A DNA stretch of 64,000 nt from positions 1,303,501 through 1,367,500 of the forward strand of contig CAHIKZ030000060.1 of the NCBI GenBank assembly GCA_903632075.3, written 5' to 3'. Below are positions 44,545-55,339 of this stretch, one piece after another. The notes beneath the pieces were generated by a model, which was not told where the DNA came from, ran no database searches, and saw only the letters and a program-made list of their open reading frames with translations. This DNA comes from Acanthosepion pharaonis. Its lineage: Eukaryota > Mollusca > Cephalopoda > Sepiida > Sepiidae. The stretch's first letter is position 1; every line of letters begins with the position of its first letter. A program made the translations under genes and the position numbers.

Positions 44545-44775
44545 TCAGCAGAAACATTCACTCCGATGAGGAGATATTTTAATTTTTTTTTGTTTTGTAA
44601 CGATGATAATGTGTGGTTTCATGGCCTCAAGATCACCGTCTATTTGGAAGTTGAAATCCTGCAAGATCTTGACTTGGTCGTTTTCGATCAGCTTCCCTGG
44701 CTTGTGTCGGTAGCATTTCTGTTCATAATTCCTACATAGGCACCGATGAAGATTGGAGACCGCTTTATCATGGCG
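44545..44775 (-). pseudogene. Retroelement C-terminal endonuclease-like domain fragment
   Basis: Minus strand: YKLRHDKAVSNLHRCLCRNY, RHKPGKLIENDQVKILQDFN, FQIDGDLEAMKPHIIIVTKQ. This resembles the C-terminal domain of certain animal retroelement polyproteins (pattern ..HKP..V.EN...KILWDF.IQTD..I...RPDIVV.DK..) in which RPD and a following D..K resemble a restriction-like nuclease. Here the RPDI is KPHI, so the Asp is lost. Family assignment is from memory of the pattern. Confidence 0.55.
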
Positions 44776-44779
44776 TAGC

Positions 44780-45118
44780 TTATATTTTTTTTTCACTAAC
44801 ATTCCACAAGCGATAATGATGATTACTATCAGAATCTCTGTGTCCATGTCTTCTCATATGGATATTAATGTAGTCATAACTACATTTTAAGAAGACATAC
44901 TCTAATTCTATTTTGAAATAAATGAGGCCAGGATTTGCATGATGAAAATGGATCTATCAACTGAAAATGTTCTTTAGTCCAAATTTAGTTGGTCTTACGG
45001 AATTTTGATGCATTAATTAACCAATTGTACTAGAAGATTGCTTAAGGGGACTAATTAAGGAGAATATCTGTGTAATCCTTACTGATCACTTTCATTCAAC
45101 CATCCATATTTTACCAGT
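44780..45118. other. No recognisable feature
   Basis: Nothing supported. Confidence 0.4.
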
Positions 45119-45120
45119 TG

Positions 45121-45157
45121 TTAATAATAATAATAAAAATAACAACAATAATAATAA

Positions 45158-45199
<42 letters not shown>

Positions 45200-45200
45200 T
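45121..45200. repeat. (AAT)n microsatellite
   Basis: TAATAATAA with AAC and AAA interruptions. Confidence 0.9.
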
Positions 45201-45529
45201 GTCACAAACAAAAAAAGATATAACTCATATTACACTGAGAAAAAAAATAAATAAAAAGCATCTTGAAAAGGAATTTAAACCGGACATAAAATAATGATGT
45301 TCAAAAATAATGTACTAATTAATTATATCTGATAGGAGAAAATTCGGTGCACTTATTTTGTAAGGCATGGTATTGTATATAATGATCATTAATTTTATAA
45401 AATAACATATGAGAAATAATTGCTAAACTAAATCCTCATAAGCCTTAATGGACACGTAGCATTTGGTATACATATTTTGTAACCATCGATTGCAACATTA
45501 GAGACATTACTTTTTTTATCAAGAGGAAT
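45201..45529. other. No recognisable feature
   Basis: AT-rich. Confidence 0.4.
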
Positions 45530-45745
45530 GATCCAAGATTGGAGCTATTAATTACTTCTGTCAAAATAGAACAAGCACAGAAATGTAATTATATAGGAAG
45601 CGTTTTGACAGACGACGGAAAATGTGGCAAAGGAATCCGAACGCTCATTGGAATATTGAAGCTGCCTTCCAAAAACTAAACAAAGTATTAAGAAACAGGA
45701 AAATTTCGCTAGAAACAAGCAAAACAAAACAAAGACTACTGAATA
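45530..45745 (+). pseudogene. RTE-type LINE thumb fragment
   Basis: IEQAQKCNYIGSVLTDDGKC, then ERSLEY-like, AAFQKLNKVLRNRKISLETS, matching the YLGSILTEDG... block at 12.5-13.9 kb. It stops at 45745, where an oppositely oriented LINE begins. Confidence 0.75.
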
Positions 45746-45754
45746 GTTTTATTT

Positions 45755-46385
45755 TTTATATTCAAATTCACTCCAAGCAAAGCAATAAAGCCACTAAGAC
45801 ACAACGGGTTACTGGGTGTGACGTAACTAAAACACCAAACTTTATGAAGAAGCGAGAACAATTGAAGAATAATCAGGAAGACGTAGATAACGGTTGATAT
45901 TGCATTTCAATTTCTGAAGATCAAATTTCTTAAACAAGAGTTCCACATACGAAAAGTGCGAGAAAAGAAAGTGTTAGCGTAGAACTTATGGTTACATCTC
46001 ATTAGCTCAACTGTAAGTTGATGAGCTCTTATTGCTAGTCTTGTACTACGTTTAAATTCATAAAACCTAGTTACCATAGCGAAGATCTCATTCGAACAAT
46101 TACCATGAAAGTATTTACAGAAAAGTCATAGAGAGGCAACCTTACAGCGGTGGGCAAATGACTAAAGCCGAGACGCCAGGTCAAGACCAATAATATTGCT
46201 GATTCTTCTTTGGATATTATCAAGAATCACTGAATGAATAGCAGGAGCACCGGACCAAATTTGGCGTTAATGTTCTAAGAATTGTCGAATGATAGATATG
46301 TAAGATAGATTCTAGAAATAAAAATTGTCTAGCACAACACAGTGACCCAATTTCGTAGCAGTTGACCTAATATGCAATATCAATA
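45755..46385 (-). pseudogene. Jockey/CR1-type LINE C-terminal fragment
   Basis: Minus strand: LLDNIQRRISNIIGLDLAS, an F.KYFHGNCSNEIFAMV-like block, FMNLNVVQD-like, SSTYGTLV-like, FDLQKLKCNINRYLRLPDYS, and the 3' end AACCCGTTGTGTCTTAGTGG CTTTATTGC. Frameshifted. Inserted at, or joined to, the RTE fragment. Confidence 0.7.
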
Positions 46386-46559
46386 CTACTATGGAGAATT
46401 TCCTCACAGATGAAGAGAAGACTGAGGGATGACAAGAGATATGATTCTAAAGGAAGATGTTGGAAATGCCATTGGTGTAACATGTGAGAAGTGAAGAAAT
46501 CTAAGTTAAACGAAAGAAAAATCACTCAGAATCAGAATGAAATAGCTGAAAGGTATAAA

Positions 46560-46665
46560 TCCACCTCTTCTTCCCCCTGCTATGGGTTAATTAGTAACAC
46601 TTGTATCACTAAACCATTATTATCCTCCAATAAATTCTTAAAATCTAAAAATATTTTCTGGCTTT
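46560..46665 (+). mobile_element. 3' body of chimeric SINE
   Basis: CTATGGGTTAATTAGTAACA, CTTGTATCACTAAACC, ATTATTATCCTCC, TAAAAATATTTTCTGGCTTT then AAAT: the 3' half of the 5S/tRNA SINE. Confidence 0.65.
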
Positions 46666-46669
46666 AAAT

Positions 46670-47116
46670 ATCCAGCAAAGGTTGGTAAGGCGTAGAAAAC
46701 AAGCCATTAAATCGATAGAACACATACAGAGAAAAGAATGTCTTGGAGAATGCGGCACACAGAGGACACATAGAAAGAAAGCAAGAGTAGTCAAGAGATA
46801 TAGGGAGTAACATGTCTAACAAACTTTTGTAAATTGTGGAACAGAGATTGGGATAGATAATAAAGATACAAACATTGCATGCGGCTACGAAGGGTAGAAA
46901 GCCGTGGAGAGCCATGACCATCAAAGTCTTGAATGGACACGGCACATAAAAGAGAAAAGGAAAACGTGACTTGAAGCGACACAAAGGTATAGAGCTATTG
47001 AAGGGATAAAGGTGCAGAGTAAAAGAAAGAGTAAAAAATTCCTGATACCGAAAACGACAGAAAATAGTGGAGACCTGTGACCGTCTATGTACGGAAAGGA
47101 TGTGTCACATAAAGGT
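46670..47116 (+). pseudogene. RTE-type LINE 3' end, two tips
   Basis: A first 3' end runs to 46950 (AGAAAGCCGTGGAGAGCCAT, GTCTTGAATGGACACGGCAC, then AGAGAAAAGG). A second short tip follows to 47116 (AATAGTGGAGACCTGTGACC, GGAAAGGATGTGTCACAT) with a (GT)n tail instead of GAA. Confidence 0.65.
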
Positions 47117-47430
47117 GTGTGTGTGTGTGAGAGAGAGAGAGATAGTGAGGGAGAGTGAGGGAGAGAGAAAACGACATTGAGAAAAGGAGAGACAATGTCA
47201 GTTCATTTTTTTTTTTAGAAATGACCAAAGTTCGATAATAATCTGTCTTTTATTTTGCTCCGTTTTTTTTTCTTTGCTCTTTCCAAGTTACCATTGTTTG
47301 GCTCTTTTAGGAGGTCTACATGTTAAAGATTTTTTAAATCCAGCCAAAAAAATTTCATCCATTTAGCAAATACTTCCGTAGTCGAGAAATTTAGTATAAC
47401 TCCCTAGAAAAGTATTTTAGTATCCATTAA
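47117..47430. other. (GT)n, (GA)n and unassigned
   Basis: Short GT and GA runs at 47117-47175, then T-rich unassigned sequence. Confidence 0.5.
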
Positions 47431-47431
47431 C

Positions 47432-47640
47432 GATGGAGTAATGGATAGCGGCTCGGATTGAGGAAGCGGTAGTGCAGAGTTCGAATTCTAGATGGATCCA
47501 TTATATTCACTTACGTCCTAGTACCCTTGGGAAAGGTATGAATCCTTTTCTTCTCTACCTCCAAGCCATGGGTAAATATCAGGATAGACTTGGGTGGCAA
47601 CCAGTCTAGGAGAAAGTAACTCCGAATTCAAAAATGATGA
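47432..47640 (+). mobile_element. tRNA-like SINE, no 5S head, with extra end module
   Basis: GATGGAGTAATGGATAGCGG (A box), GCAGAGTTCGAATTCTAGAT (B box), CCCTTGGGAAAGGTATGAAT, CTCCAAGCCATGGGTAAAT, then a different end: GGCAACCAGTCTAGGAGAAA GTAACTCCGAATTC, also seen inverted at 22605-22640 and, weakly, at 21500-21550. Confidence 0.7.
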
Positions 47641-47795
47641 TAATACGTTAAGTAATCAGCTGTGGTCATGGTAATACTAGCCGTTTCCCTATAAGGAAAC
47701 ATTTGGAATTCATTGACAGAACAACAAGTATTACTGTCGTTTGAAATTTATAAAACCTTTTTCTTAAAACAATTTGCAGGAAAATAGGTTTCTCA

Positions 47796-48010
47796 TGTCC
47801 AGTAGCTGTTATCGCTCTTTCCAGTACTGATGGGGGTTTCCTTCCTAACCCTTTTGTTTGAAGTAGTGTGGAATATCAACATCTTGATTATGTCATTATT
47901 TTCTGTTCTCAAGTCCAGTAGCTGTTATCGCTCTTTCCAGTACTGATGGGAGTTTCCTACCTAATCTTTTACTTGAAGTGATTTGGAACGCTAACATCCT
48001 CATTTGTCTT
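47796..48010 (+). repeat. Tandem duplication of about 118 bp
   Basis: CCAGTAGCTGTTATCGCTCT, TTCCAGTACTGATGGG and TTTCCT.CCTAA occur at 47799 and 47917, over 85% similar by eye. Confidence 0.85.
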
Positions 48011-48022
48011 TATTTCTGAAAT

Positions 48023-48550
48023 TGATGTAATGGAATAACCAGTCACCTCCCTGAATGATTAAACTATAGGTAGCAAGTACCTATAAAATCAACTGTCTAC
48101 GAGAGACTTGAGAAAGACTGAGAGAGAGAATAGTGCTCTCTCTTGTTCTTCACTTTCGAACTCTTTGCTTTGAGCAGAGAGGAACCCGGACGAGGCTTTG
48201 CTGAAGAGCAAAGTTTCGTCCAGGGAGGTAGACAGACCCTGAACCCGCTTATGCACGTTCTAAGAGAATATTTTGGGGCAAGCCTTCGGGCTCGGAGAAC
48301 CCATGGTAAACTCGGACTTTTGCCACATACATCCTTCATGATGGTGGTGGTAGGGGGAGTCTGTTAAATATTAAGAGTGAGAGAGAGAGACGACGCAAGC
48401 ACGTCTGACCTTCCAATTAGTGGCACTCACTACTAGATTGTTCTGTGTGTATAACTGTACCGTATTTCATATTGTACTTGTGTACAATAAACTTTTCTTT
48501 TATTATCCACCTGGTGTTAAGTATTTATTCCCTTAGCGCGGAATATAACA
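48023..48550 (+). mobile_element. Solo LTR with GAAAT target duplications
   Basis: Begins TGATGTAATGGAATAACC, ends GCGGAATATAACA, and is bounded by GAAAT at 48018-48022 and 48551-48555. Inside are a TATAAAA box (48082-48088) and an AATAAA signal (48486-48491), placed as in a retrotransposon LTR. No internal retrotransposon region adjoins, so it is a solo LTR. About 250 bp of it is probably an insertion (next entry), so the original LTR was about 270 bp. Confidence 0.75.
48130..48377 (+). mobile_element. Hairpin-rich short retroposon 'H', copy 1
   Basis: Homologous end to end with the minus strand of 59991-60221 and 60899-61114. It ends GGGGGAGTCTGTTAAATAT. Flanking TGAGAGAGAGA (48119-48129 and 48378-48388) may be the target duplication, though low complexity makes that weaker. 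Hairpins: CCCGGACGAGGCTTTGCT with AGCAAAG..TCGTCC.GGG, and GAACCCGCTTATGCACGTTC. Carries the 3' module ACTCGGACTTTTGCCACATA. Confidence 0.75.
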
Positions 48551-48555
48551 GAAAT

Positions 48556-49220
48556 ATTATTATTGTATTATAACTATTTGCATTTTTTACTTGGTTCGAG
48601 TTATAGTCTTCGTCCGTCATTATTGCCATACTAACGACGTTTCTGTCGTTGTACGCTCCGGTGATATTGATTGATTCAACTAATTATACAACTCATTATA
48701 TTCTCTTCGTGTTACATGTGCAATCCATTTTAGCTGTTGCCGCTGTTGATAGTTATAAGCTGATGTAGTTTATTTTATTTGTTACAATTCTTTGCGAATC
48801 TGTAACGCCAGTCCAAAAAGGTTCGAAGAAGGATGGTTTTTGCCAAAATCCACAGGCTCCACCCGCTCGAAGTAATTTTTAACCATTGATCTTTGATTTT
48901 AGATATCTCCGAAGTGGTTTGGCGCTATCCATGAGTTTTTGAAAGATGAAAGTTTTGATCTGAGGTGAACATGACTTTTCAGGTTAATGTCTTGGTTTTG
49001 TCACAATTTGCTGTATTGAAAGAAACTACTTCAGCCTATTCTATGTTCAGTTTTCTTTAACCCTGTACTAAATTTGTTATGACTGATTGATGTGCTGAAG
49101 TTTTTGAAGTGTTTAGTATTTACTAACTCCACATCCTGAATGATTATGATGTCTTCAGTATAGGTGTCATCACTGCATTCATTATAGAAGAGTTAAATAA
49201 ACAACTTTAACTCTAGTAAT
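48556..49220. other. No recognisable feature
   Basis: No coding or repeat signal seen. Confidence 0.45.
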
Positions 49221-49222
49221 TA

Positions 49223-49324
49223 TTAGGTTGGTGCAAAAATAATGACGTAATGATGTCGTTTTTTGACGTTAAAAAATACGTCCAAAAACGACATTATTAC
49301 GTCATTATTTTTGCACCGACCTAA
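49223..49324. mobile_element. mariner MITE, 102 bp
   Basis: Ends TTAGGTTGGTGCAAAAATA and its complement; TA on both sides; nearly a full palindrome. The termini match those of mariner transposons such as human Hsmar1/MADE1. Confidence 0.9.
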
Positions 49325-49339
49325 TAGTTAATCTTTTAT

Positions 49340-49715
49340 AGTTAAATTCCCAGATGAATTCTGTGAACAAGACAGATTGATATCAAATGACAATTGGAAA
49401 AAATCATACATTTTGCCGACGCGTTTCGTCTTCCGACTTTTTCAAGGCAAAAATGAAATCGAAATGTTTTTGCTGTTATAGTTACATTAAAATTCAAAAT
49501 TAAAAAGATAGACGCTTGTGTCTAAGCCTTTTTTCTGGTTAATGTAAATTACCTTTATAGTAAGGGATTATTATTATTTTTTTTATTTTTTATTTTTCCA
49601 TGTCGACAATATAGTTAAATTCCCAGATGAATTCTGTGGACAAGATAGATTGGTATCAAATGACAATTTTAACTATATTGTCGACATGGAAAAAAAAAAT
49701 AATAATCCCTTACTA
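49340..49715. repeat. Inverted repeat with repeated core, Penelope-like motif
   Basis: Arms 49558-49619 and 49668-49715 (TTTCCATGTCGACAATATAG and complement) enclose AATTCCCAGATGAATTCTGT..., which also occurs at 49345-49395. Between them, minus strand 49421-49447 has TTGAAAA, A, GTC-GGAA-GAC, GAAAC: a hammerhead-like layout. Likely ends of another Penelope-type element. Confidence 0.5.
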
Positions 49716-50495
49716 TTCCAACATAGACTCTTTAGAGGGAGGACACCCCAACAGCTAAGAAAAAAAAACTACTTCTACATGCAGTTGTGTGATCCCTCTA
49801 CACAAGCCTGTTAGATACGATGGCCGTTCAAAATGTTCTAAGTCTCGCCCACAAGAATCTGGAGACACAAGACAGTTTTTCACTATTTTTTTCAATGTAC
49901 CCCCCCCCCTTTTGTCATCAATGCACTTGCTTCAACGATGCATAAGTATTGCAATCCCATCAAGGAAGAAGGTAGCATCCGGTTCCTTCAAAACCTCCTC
50001 CACGGCACAATCTCATCATTGTTTCAAAATGGCGACCACGCAGGTGGGATTTGCGTCTAGAAAATTTACGCGTATTCCAGCTGATTTAGTTATATTCATT
50101 TACTGGGCATATAGTATTGAAGCCATCCTTAAGGAAAATTCTCTGCAATAGGCAGACCATGTGATAAGGGTGTAAAACTATCATTTATCCGTTTAGTGAG
50201 CTGGTCTCTGGCACGTGGGGAAATGAGGCACTACAGAAAAGAAACAAGGCACCTTTAGACAGTTATTCATTCTGAAATCAACTGGAGTCATTGGATGACA
50301 GAGTAAGCTATTCTTGTCATTAACATTCACTCAATACAAGTTACAAGAGCCGTTCAAAGTAGAACGTTAGTGAATGTGGTGCGTGATATGGACGCAAGAG
50401 GAGTAAGAGAATAGATAAAGACTGATTCTTGATTGGTTGGTTGGTTGGCTGTGTTTTATCGCATATCAACCACTGTAGGTCATTTCATGCCAAAC
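49716..50495. other. Mostly unassigned
   Basis: A 120-codon frame from 49789 has no domain I recognise and no sign of conservation. 50325-50420 matches the dispersed repeat at 18950-19065 and 53717-53800. Confidence 0.4.
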
Positions 50496-50498
50496 TTA

Positions 50499-50499
<1 letters not shown>

Positions 50500-50532
<33 letters not shown>
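50500..50532. repeat. (TA)n microsatellite
   Basis: TA run that served as the insertion site for the MITE that follows; TA continues on the other side (50620-50672). Confidence 0.95.
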
Positions 50533-50536
<4 letters not shown>

Positions 50537-50614
50537 GTTGGTGCAAAAATAATGACGTAATAATGTCGTTTTTGACGTTAAAAATGACATTATTACGTCA
50601 TTATTTTTTAACCA

Positions 50615-50619
<5 letters not shown>
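50533..50619. mobile_element. mariner MITE, 87 bp, in (TA)n
   Basis: Left end TTAGGTTGGTGCAAAAATA intact, right end decayed (TTTTTTAACCAAATAA). It sits inside a TA microsatellite, a natural target for TA-specific insertion. Confidence 0.85.
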
Positions 50620-50671
<52 letters not shown>

Positions 50672-50675
<4 letters not shown>

Positions 50676-50870
50676 GAAATGGACAAAGTCCGACAATTTA
50701 TGAAAGACATTTTATGTTTAACATTCTTTTATAGATACAAGTATTTTATGAAAATTTCTTGGACATTCAGGCCGGTAAATGTTATTTAATACTGTTTATT
50801 ATAAACAGAGCATTTACTAAAATACTTGTATCTATAAAAAGAATGTTAAACATAAAAATGTCTTTAATAT
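50672..50870. mobile_element. Foldback element, palindromic copy
   Basis: GAAATGGACAAAGTCCGACA, ATTCTTTTATAGATACAAGT, GGACATTCAGGCCGGTAAAT, TTATTATAAACAGAGCATTT, ATACTTGTATCTATAAAAAG, AACATAAAAATGTCTTTAAT. The right end is lost into (TA)n. Confidence 0.75.
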
Positions 50871-51029
50871 ATATATATATATATATATAGTACTTGTAGA
50901 CGTCTATAAGCTATATAAGCTAGAGCTTATTTGCTTGCACACTGTAAAATAATTCCAGGTATTACTGTCTAGGACAAGGATTTCTATTTAGTATAGACAA
51001 TTTGTTTGCACGTTAAAAGGTAGAATATA
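50871..51029. other. No recognisable feature
   Basis: Short TA run then unassigned sequence. Confidence 0.3.
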
Positions 51030-52320
51030 TTAATTACACATCAGACCTTGATAAAAGACCAATTCTTTTCAGGAGGTTTATTATATGACTTGGATTAATT
51101 TTTGTAAATAGTTCCTTTGTACTCTTAACTTTCTTCGAATGTGTGTATTGTTTGGGCATTCTATCAGTATATGTTTTATTGTGTATTGGTTTCCACAGGG
51201 ACATTTAGCAGGAGGCTCCCCTTCTAGTATGAAGGACTGTTAGTCTTGTGTGTCCAATGCGTAGCCGAGTCTAGTGTGTCCAATGTGTAGCCGGGTGGTT
51301 TCTTCTCTTCTTGTATAATTAAGATTCAGTTTCCTTTATTTTAAAGTGGGTTCTATTTGGTAGAGCTTATTGTGGGTATTTTTGTCCCATAGTTGTTGCC
51401 ATTTTTGCATCATTATTTTCTTGATTTTATGTTGTTTTTGGTCTGTTATACAGTAGTTTCACAGTGGAGCCTTGTATTTCACTAAGTCGGTCCTAAAAAG
51501 GTTCGACGTACAAAACGTTAGGAACTTATATAACAGTTAATGACGCAGCAATCTAGTTGTGGTGGCTGATACTTTAATGTCCGACATCGACTGACTGACC
51601 AACTAACTGAGCTCACTGGCGACTGCTACTGCTCCTACTTATTATAGGTGGGAGAGTCTATTAACAATAGAATAGTGTGTTCCGGTATAACAAGGTCAGA
51701 ATGTGGGATTTTGGAGTCCTGGTTGGATGTCATGTTAGATGCAGCTTTTGTTAAGGAATCGGCTTTTTCATTTTCTTGAATTCCAATATGACTTGGGATC
51801 CAACAAAATATCACCTTTTTATGTCTTATGGAGTTGATTTTGTTTAAAAGTTTGACAATTAAAGGGTTATCCAGTTTTGTAGGACAGAGATGGAGTCGGT
51901 ATGGATGATAAATTTTTTTAAGTTGCTTGTACAAACAATCTTAAGTGTTAATTTTATTGCATAGATTTCTGCAGTAAATATGGAGGCTTCCTTTGGGCGG
52001 CATTTTTTCATCATTTCCTTATTGAAAACTGCTCCACATCCGGTTCTATTGCTGTCTTTCGAGCCATCTGTGTAAATGTGCGAGTAGTTTGGGTATTTTC
52101 CCTGAATATTGAAGAGTTTTTCTTGGTAGGTTAATGGGTGGATTTTATTTTTAGGGAGCTTGTTTAAATCAAGAATAATTATAGGCTGCTTAAGTAGCCA
52201 GGGTGGTAAGCTTAGTTTAACAGTATCATGGATGTTTGCGATTGGAATATCCACCTCTTCCAATGATTCTTGACTTAACGATGTTAAAATTGTAGCGTTC
52301 AGAGACATGCTCACAGCGTT
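51030..52320 (-). pseudogene. LINE fragment with RNase H domain
   Basis: Minus strand: HIYTDGSKDSNRTGCGAVF (first Asp), ASIFTAEIYAIKLTL (Glu), KFIIHTDSISVLQNW (second Asp), a frameshift near 51,900, VIFCWIPSHIGIQENEKADS (His and last Asp), then a zinc-binding-like end CPCGNQYTIKHILIECP near 51.17 kb. This is the RNase HI domain and C-terminus found in jockey/I/R1/CR1-type LINEs. All acidic residues survive. The RT is missing. Confidence 0.85.
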
Positions 52321-52324
52321 ACAA

Positions 52325-52540
52325 AGAAACGGTTCTTAAGAAGAAACTGTTATAGAGAAACGTACCCCTTTCAAATGAAATACGTAGAGAATCAGAGTGA
52401 TTTAACCTCGTAAACGTAGTAAGATGTGTCTTAACTGCAAGGTTTGAGTTAATAGCACTGAAGAATGGAAGTCTTCTCGACATTTGCCACAGAAGTAGCG
52501 ACACAATACCCGTAAGATTGCGATGTTATGTCTGTAGGAA
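52325..52540 (-). pseudogene. Jockey/CR1-type LINE fragment
   Basis: Minus strand: YRHNIAILRVLCRYFCGKCR, EDFHSSV and SLRISFERGTFLYNSFFLRT, in different frames. This matches the HRRDVASL..FYRYYHGKCS pattern of LINE C-termini without RNase H. It directly adjoins the RNase H fragment, so two LINE types are joined here. Confidence 0.5.
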
Positions 52541-52718
52541 AGCGGATTTAGGGTGGTAAATAAGCAAGGTTACTTACTGAAGCGAACTAGAGATAAGAAC
52601 AAAGGAAGAGAGAAACGTCGGTAAATCCGACCTCCATCCATCTTCTACAGCCACTAAAATTCTACTAGTGCTGTGTAGGTATCACTGTCCATAGCATTGT
52701 CGGTTGATAGGCTTCATG

Positions 52719-52850
52719 ACATGTCAAATCTTGTTGGGTTATTTAACGTCAAATTTTGAATGGGATAACTAGTGAGAATCGAACTCTTTCATCAGTAATA
52801 ATGATCAACAAGTCAGCTCATATTAGCCATTACCCCATTCCGAGGAACCC
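52719..52850 (-). mobile_element. tRNA-derived SINE
   Basis: Minus strand: ATGGGGTAATGGCTAATATG (A box), AGAGTTCGATTCTCACTAG (B box), TTTGACGTTAAATAACCCAA, AAGATTTGACATGTCATGAA. The last part matches the terminal module of the SINE at 59094-59140. Confidence 0.7.
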
Positions 52851-52859
52851 CGTGACTTT

Positions 52860-53850
52860 AGGGGGATTTGTCTAAATCCTTATTGGTGAAGCCAAACAAA
52901 AATGTCATGACATGATCTCAAGAAATGAATAATGGTTGCCTCGGAAAAGGTTCCATTATTGCTAAAACTTCCTAGAGCATATCAGAATTTTAACTGAGAA
53001 CATATTTCTAATAAATAAATATTACATTTAATTGAAATGGAAAATGCTGTGTTTACAAGTTTCATTGATAGAATTTCTTTTACAGTTTTCAACATCTAAA
53101 CAAGATCTTTTTGAAAACACACTTTAAAAATCTCTAAAAATTTATACACAGTAGCATTCACATACACACTTGCATGCTATTTTTATGTCCACAATATCTA
53201 CATATTCAACCTTAATGTAAATACACACAACGTATATAGAAGCCATTTTTCTGAAGGACCTTTTTACAATAAAGAAAAGAAAATGGAAAAATTTCATTTT
53301 GAGTAAATGACCTTGGATTAAGAAACCAAAGAAATCACTTTTTTTTGCTATTTCAATGTTTGTTTAAATCATTTTTGAAGGTAAAGCCTTTAAAAAGTTA
53401 ACATGATTCATTTCTAGTGCCTGTTGACTGAATTTTAATTACCTAGAAGCATTTCTTTTTTTTCAGGATTTGTCTCACCCACTCTGTGGAATGCATGCTT
53501 ATGTGTTCAGCCGGAAAGTGTGATACTCAATATCAGGAATATTATTGAAATTTAGATTCTAAAGAATTTCTCCCTGTTCTTCAACTGAATTTAGTTGCAG
53601 AATTTTGAAAAAAAAAAATGGGAACTAGGAAAAGAAAACAGTAAAAGATGAGTTGTCGATGGTTAAAAAAAAGAAACAATGTGAACTCAAAATAAAGATT
53701 TTTTTCTACAACGTTGATTACCCTTTACAAGACCCAAGAGCCACTCGAGGTAGAGAATTACTGAGTAAGAAGCACAATTTACGGGGATATGCGAGGAAGA
53801 GAACAGTTAAACCGAAGACTTGAATAAGCCAAGATTGTAGCGATTGGTTA
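52860..53850. other. Mostly unassigned
   Basis: No coding domain. 53717-53800 resembles the dispersed repeat at 50325-50420 (CAAGACCCAAGAGCCACTCG). Confidence 0.4.
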
Positions 53851-53859
53851 AAGCATACT

Positions 53860-54235
53860 TTTGGGAGTTGGTTTCAAAAAGCAGCAGTTTGTAGGAAGAT
53901 GCTACTCGAGTGGCAATTACGTCTCACCAATAGAATAGCAAGAGAATGAGGGTGGTTTGCGACTATGGGCGTGACATGACGGGGATTAGCCGTGAGGGAT
54001 ACAACTGGTGGAACTAATGAATGTAGTTCCTCGGAACACTTTACATGGAAATAGTGATAGAGTAGCAAGAGGCTTGCGACGTCTCCTTCATGTGGAAAGG
54101 TGCTGTACGGTGGAAAATATTTCGTGCTTGGACTCTACCGAGACTGAATGTGAAGACTGGGCAGCTTCTGTGTATACAATCGCAGAGTACTCCATTTTCG
54201 GACTGGCCTGTCTTTAGTGAACATTTCGGATAGCA
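53860..54235 (-). pseudogene. Jockey/CR1-type LINE C-terminal fragment
   Basis: Minus strand: LLLYHYFHVKCSEELHSLVP, PVVSLTANPRHVTPIVANHP, SLAILLVRRNCHSSSIFLQT. The pattern is that of a LINE C-terminus related to 52325-52540. One or two frameshifts upstream. Confidence 0.65.
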
Positions 54236-54427
54236 GGGAAAGTCAGGTATTTGATGAAATTGTACAGAGAACCGACCATTTTCCCAGCATCTTTAGAGAT
54301 GAATCGTATGTAAGAGTTCCACCCGTCCATCGCAATAGGTGAATATTTAAATTCCTCTAAATTAAGATTTTCCGTCGAACTATTTTCATTATATCATTTC
54401 CCAAATCGTGTAACTGCGAGATTTTCC

Positions 54428-54738
54428 AATAGTTTGAACCGTTGTATCTTAGAAATGATTAAAGATATCTTACTGGAATTCTTCGAGGTTTTTATAAACT
54501 ATTGAACTCTACTTTGAACAATAAGAATGTATTTAGCTCTAAGTTGAAATGATGATCCCTCTTGATGTTGTGACCTCCTGATCCAGTTTTCCTTTCTACT
54601 GTTTTTAAAACATATTCACCATTCTCTTGATGGTTCTTGAATGAAATTTGATGATGGAAGCCAGAGTATGAATGTTGGTACCATTAGTGAAGGTCTGAAT
54701 GATCATTTGTCTCTTACCATTACTCAGTTGGTGCCCTG
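54428..54738 (-). mobile_element. Deleted Tc1-like transposon, truncated copy
   Basis: Same family as 5890-6425; minus strand keeps the helix-turn-helix region in decayed form. Both termini are lost. Confidence 0.7.
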
Positions 54739-54770
54739 TTCTTATTTATTTATTAAACAGTATATATATA

Positions 54771-55330
54771 TGTAACAGCAAATTTGTCCAAATCATACAA
54801 AAGCAAAATTGTCTAATTGTTAGATTAAGCTTTGAACCGTTGTATATTAGAAATGATTAAAGATATTTTACTGGAATTCTTCGAGGTTTTTAGAAACTAT
54901 TGAACTCTCCTTTGAACAATAAGAATGTATTTAGTTCTAAATTGAAATGATGAACCCTCTTGCTGTTGTGACCTCCTGATCCAGTTCTCCTCTCTACTGT
55001 TTTTAAAATATATTCACCATTCTCTTGATGGTTCATGAATGAACTTCGAAAATGGAAGCCAGATTATGAATTTTGGTACCATTACTGAAGGTCTGAATGA
55101 TCTTATTCGTTTCACCATTTCTCAGTTGGGTTTCACGGTAAGGCTGGCACAAAACGATTTTAACCTGTTCTCTTTCTAGCTGCATAACATAAAGTGTTTT
55201 GCAGTGATTCTGACGACAAATGTTGTCAAGATGGCTAAACGTCTTATCTGAAAACCTTTAAAAAAGAAACTCAATTAATTTAGTGTTTCTTTAGGTATTA
55301 AACATTGGACAATTATCCCATGCTGTTACA
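54771..55330 (-). mobile_element. Deleted Tc1-like transposon, full-length copy
   Basis: Ends TGTAACAGCA and TGCTGTTACA, about 560 bp. The minus strand has KIIQTFSNGTKIHNLASIFE then a stop within the helix-turn-helix. No catalytic domain, so it is the same non-autonomous type as at 6 kb and confirms the element's ends. Confidence 0.8.
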
Positions 55331-55339
55331 ATCTATGTT

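Noticed and set aside
44545..44847. Host membrane protein (hydrophobic N-terminus then basic domain)
   Set aside because: The downstream part matches a retroelement domain pattern, and the hydrophobic start is chance AT-rich coding.
48143..48367. 74-codon frame in the solo LTR
   Set aside because: Lies in the hairpin-rich insertion; not conserved in the other two copies.
49789..50151. 120-codon frame starting at a methionine
   Set aside because: No domain, no promoter or splice context I can trust, and a C-run inside; kept as unassigned sequence.
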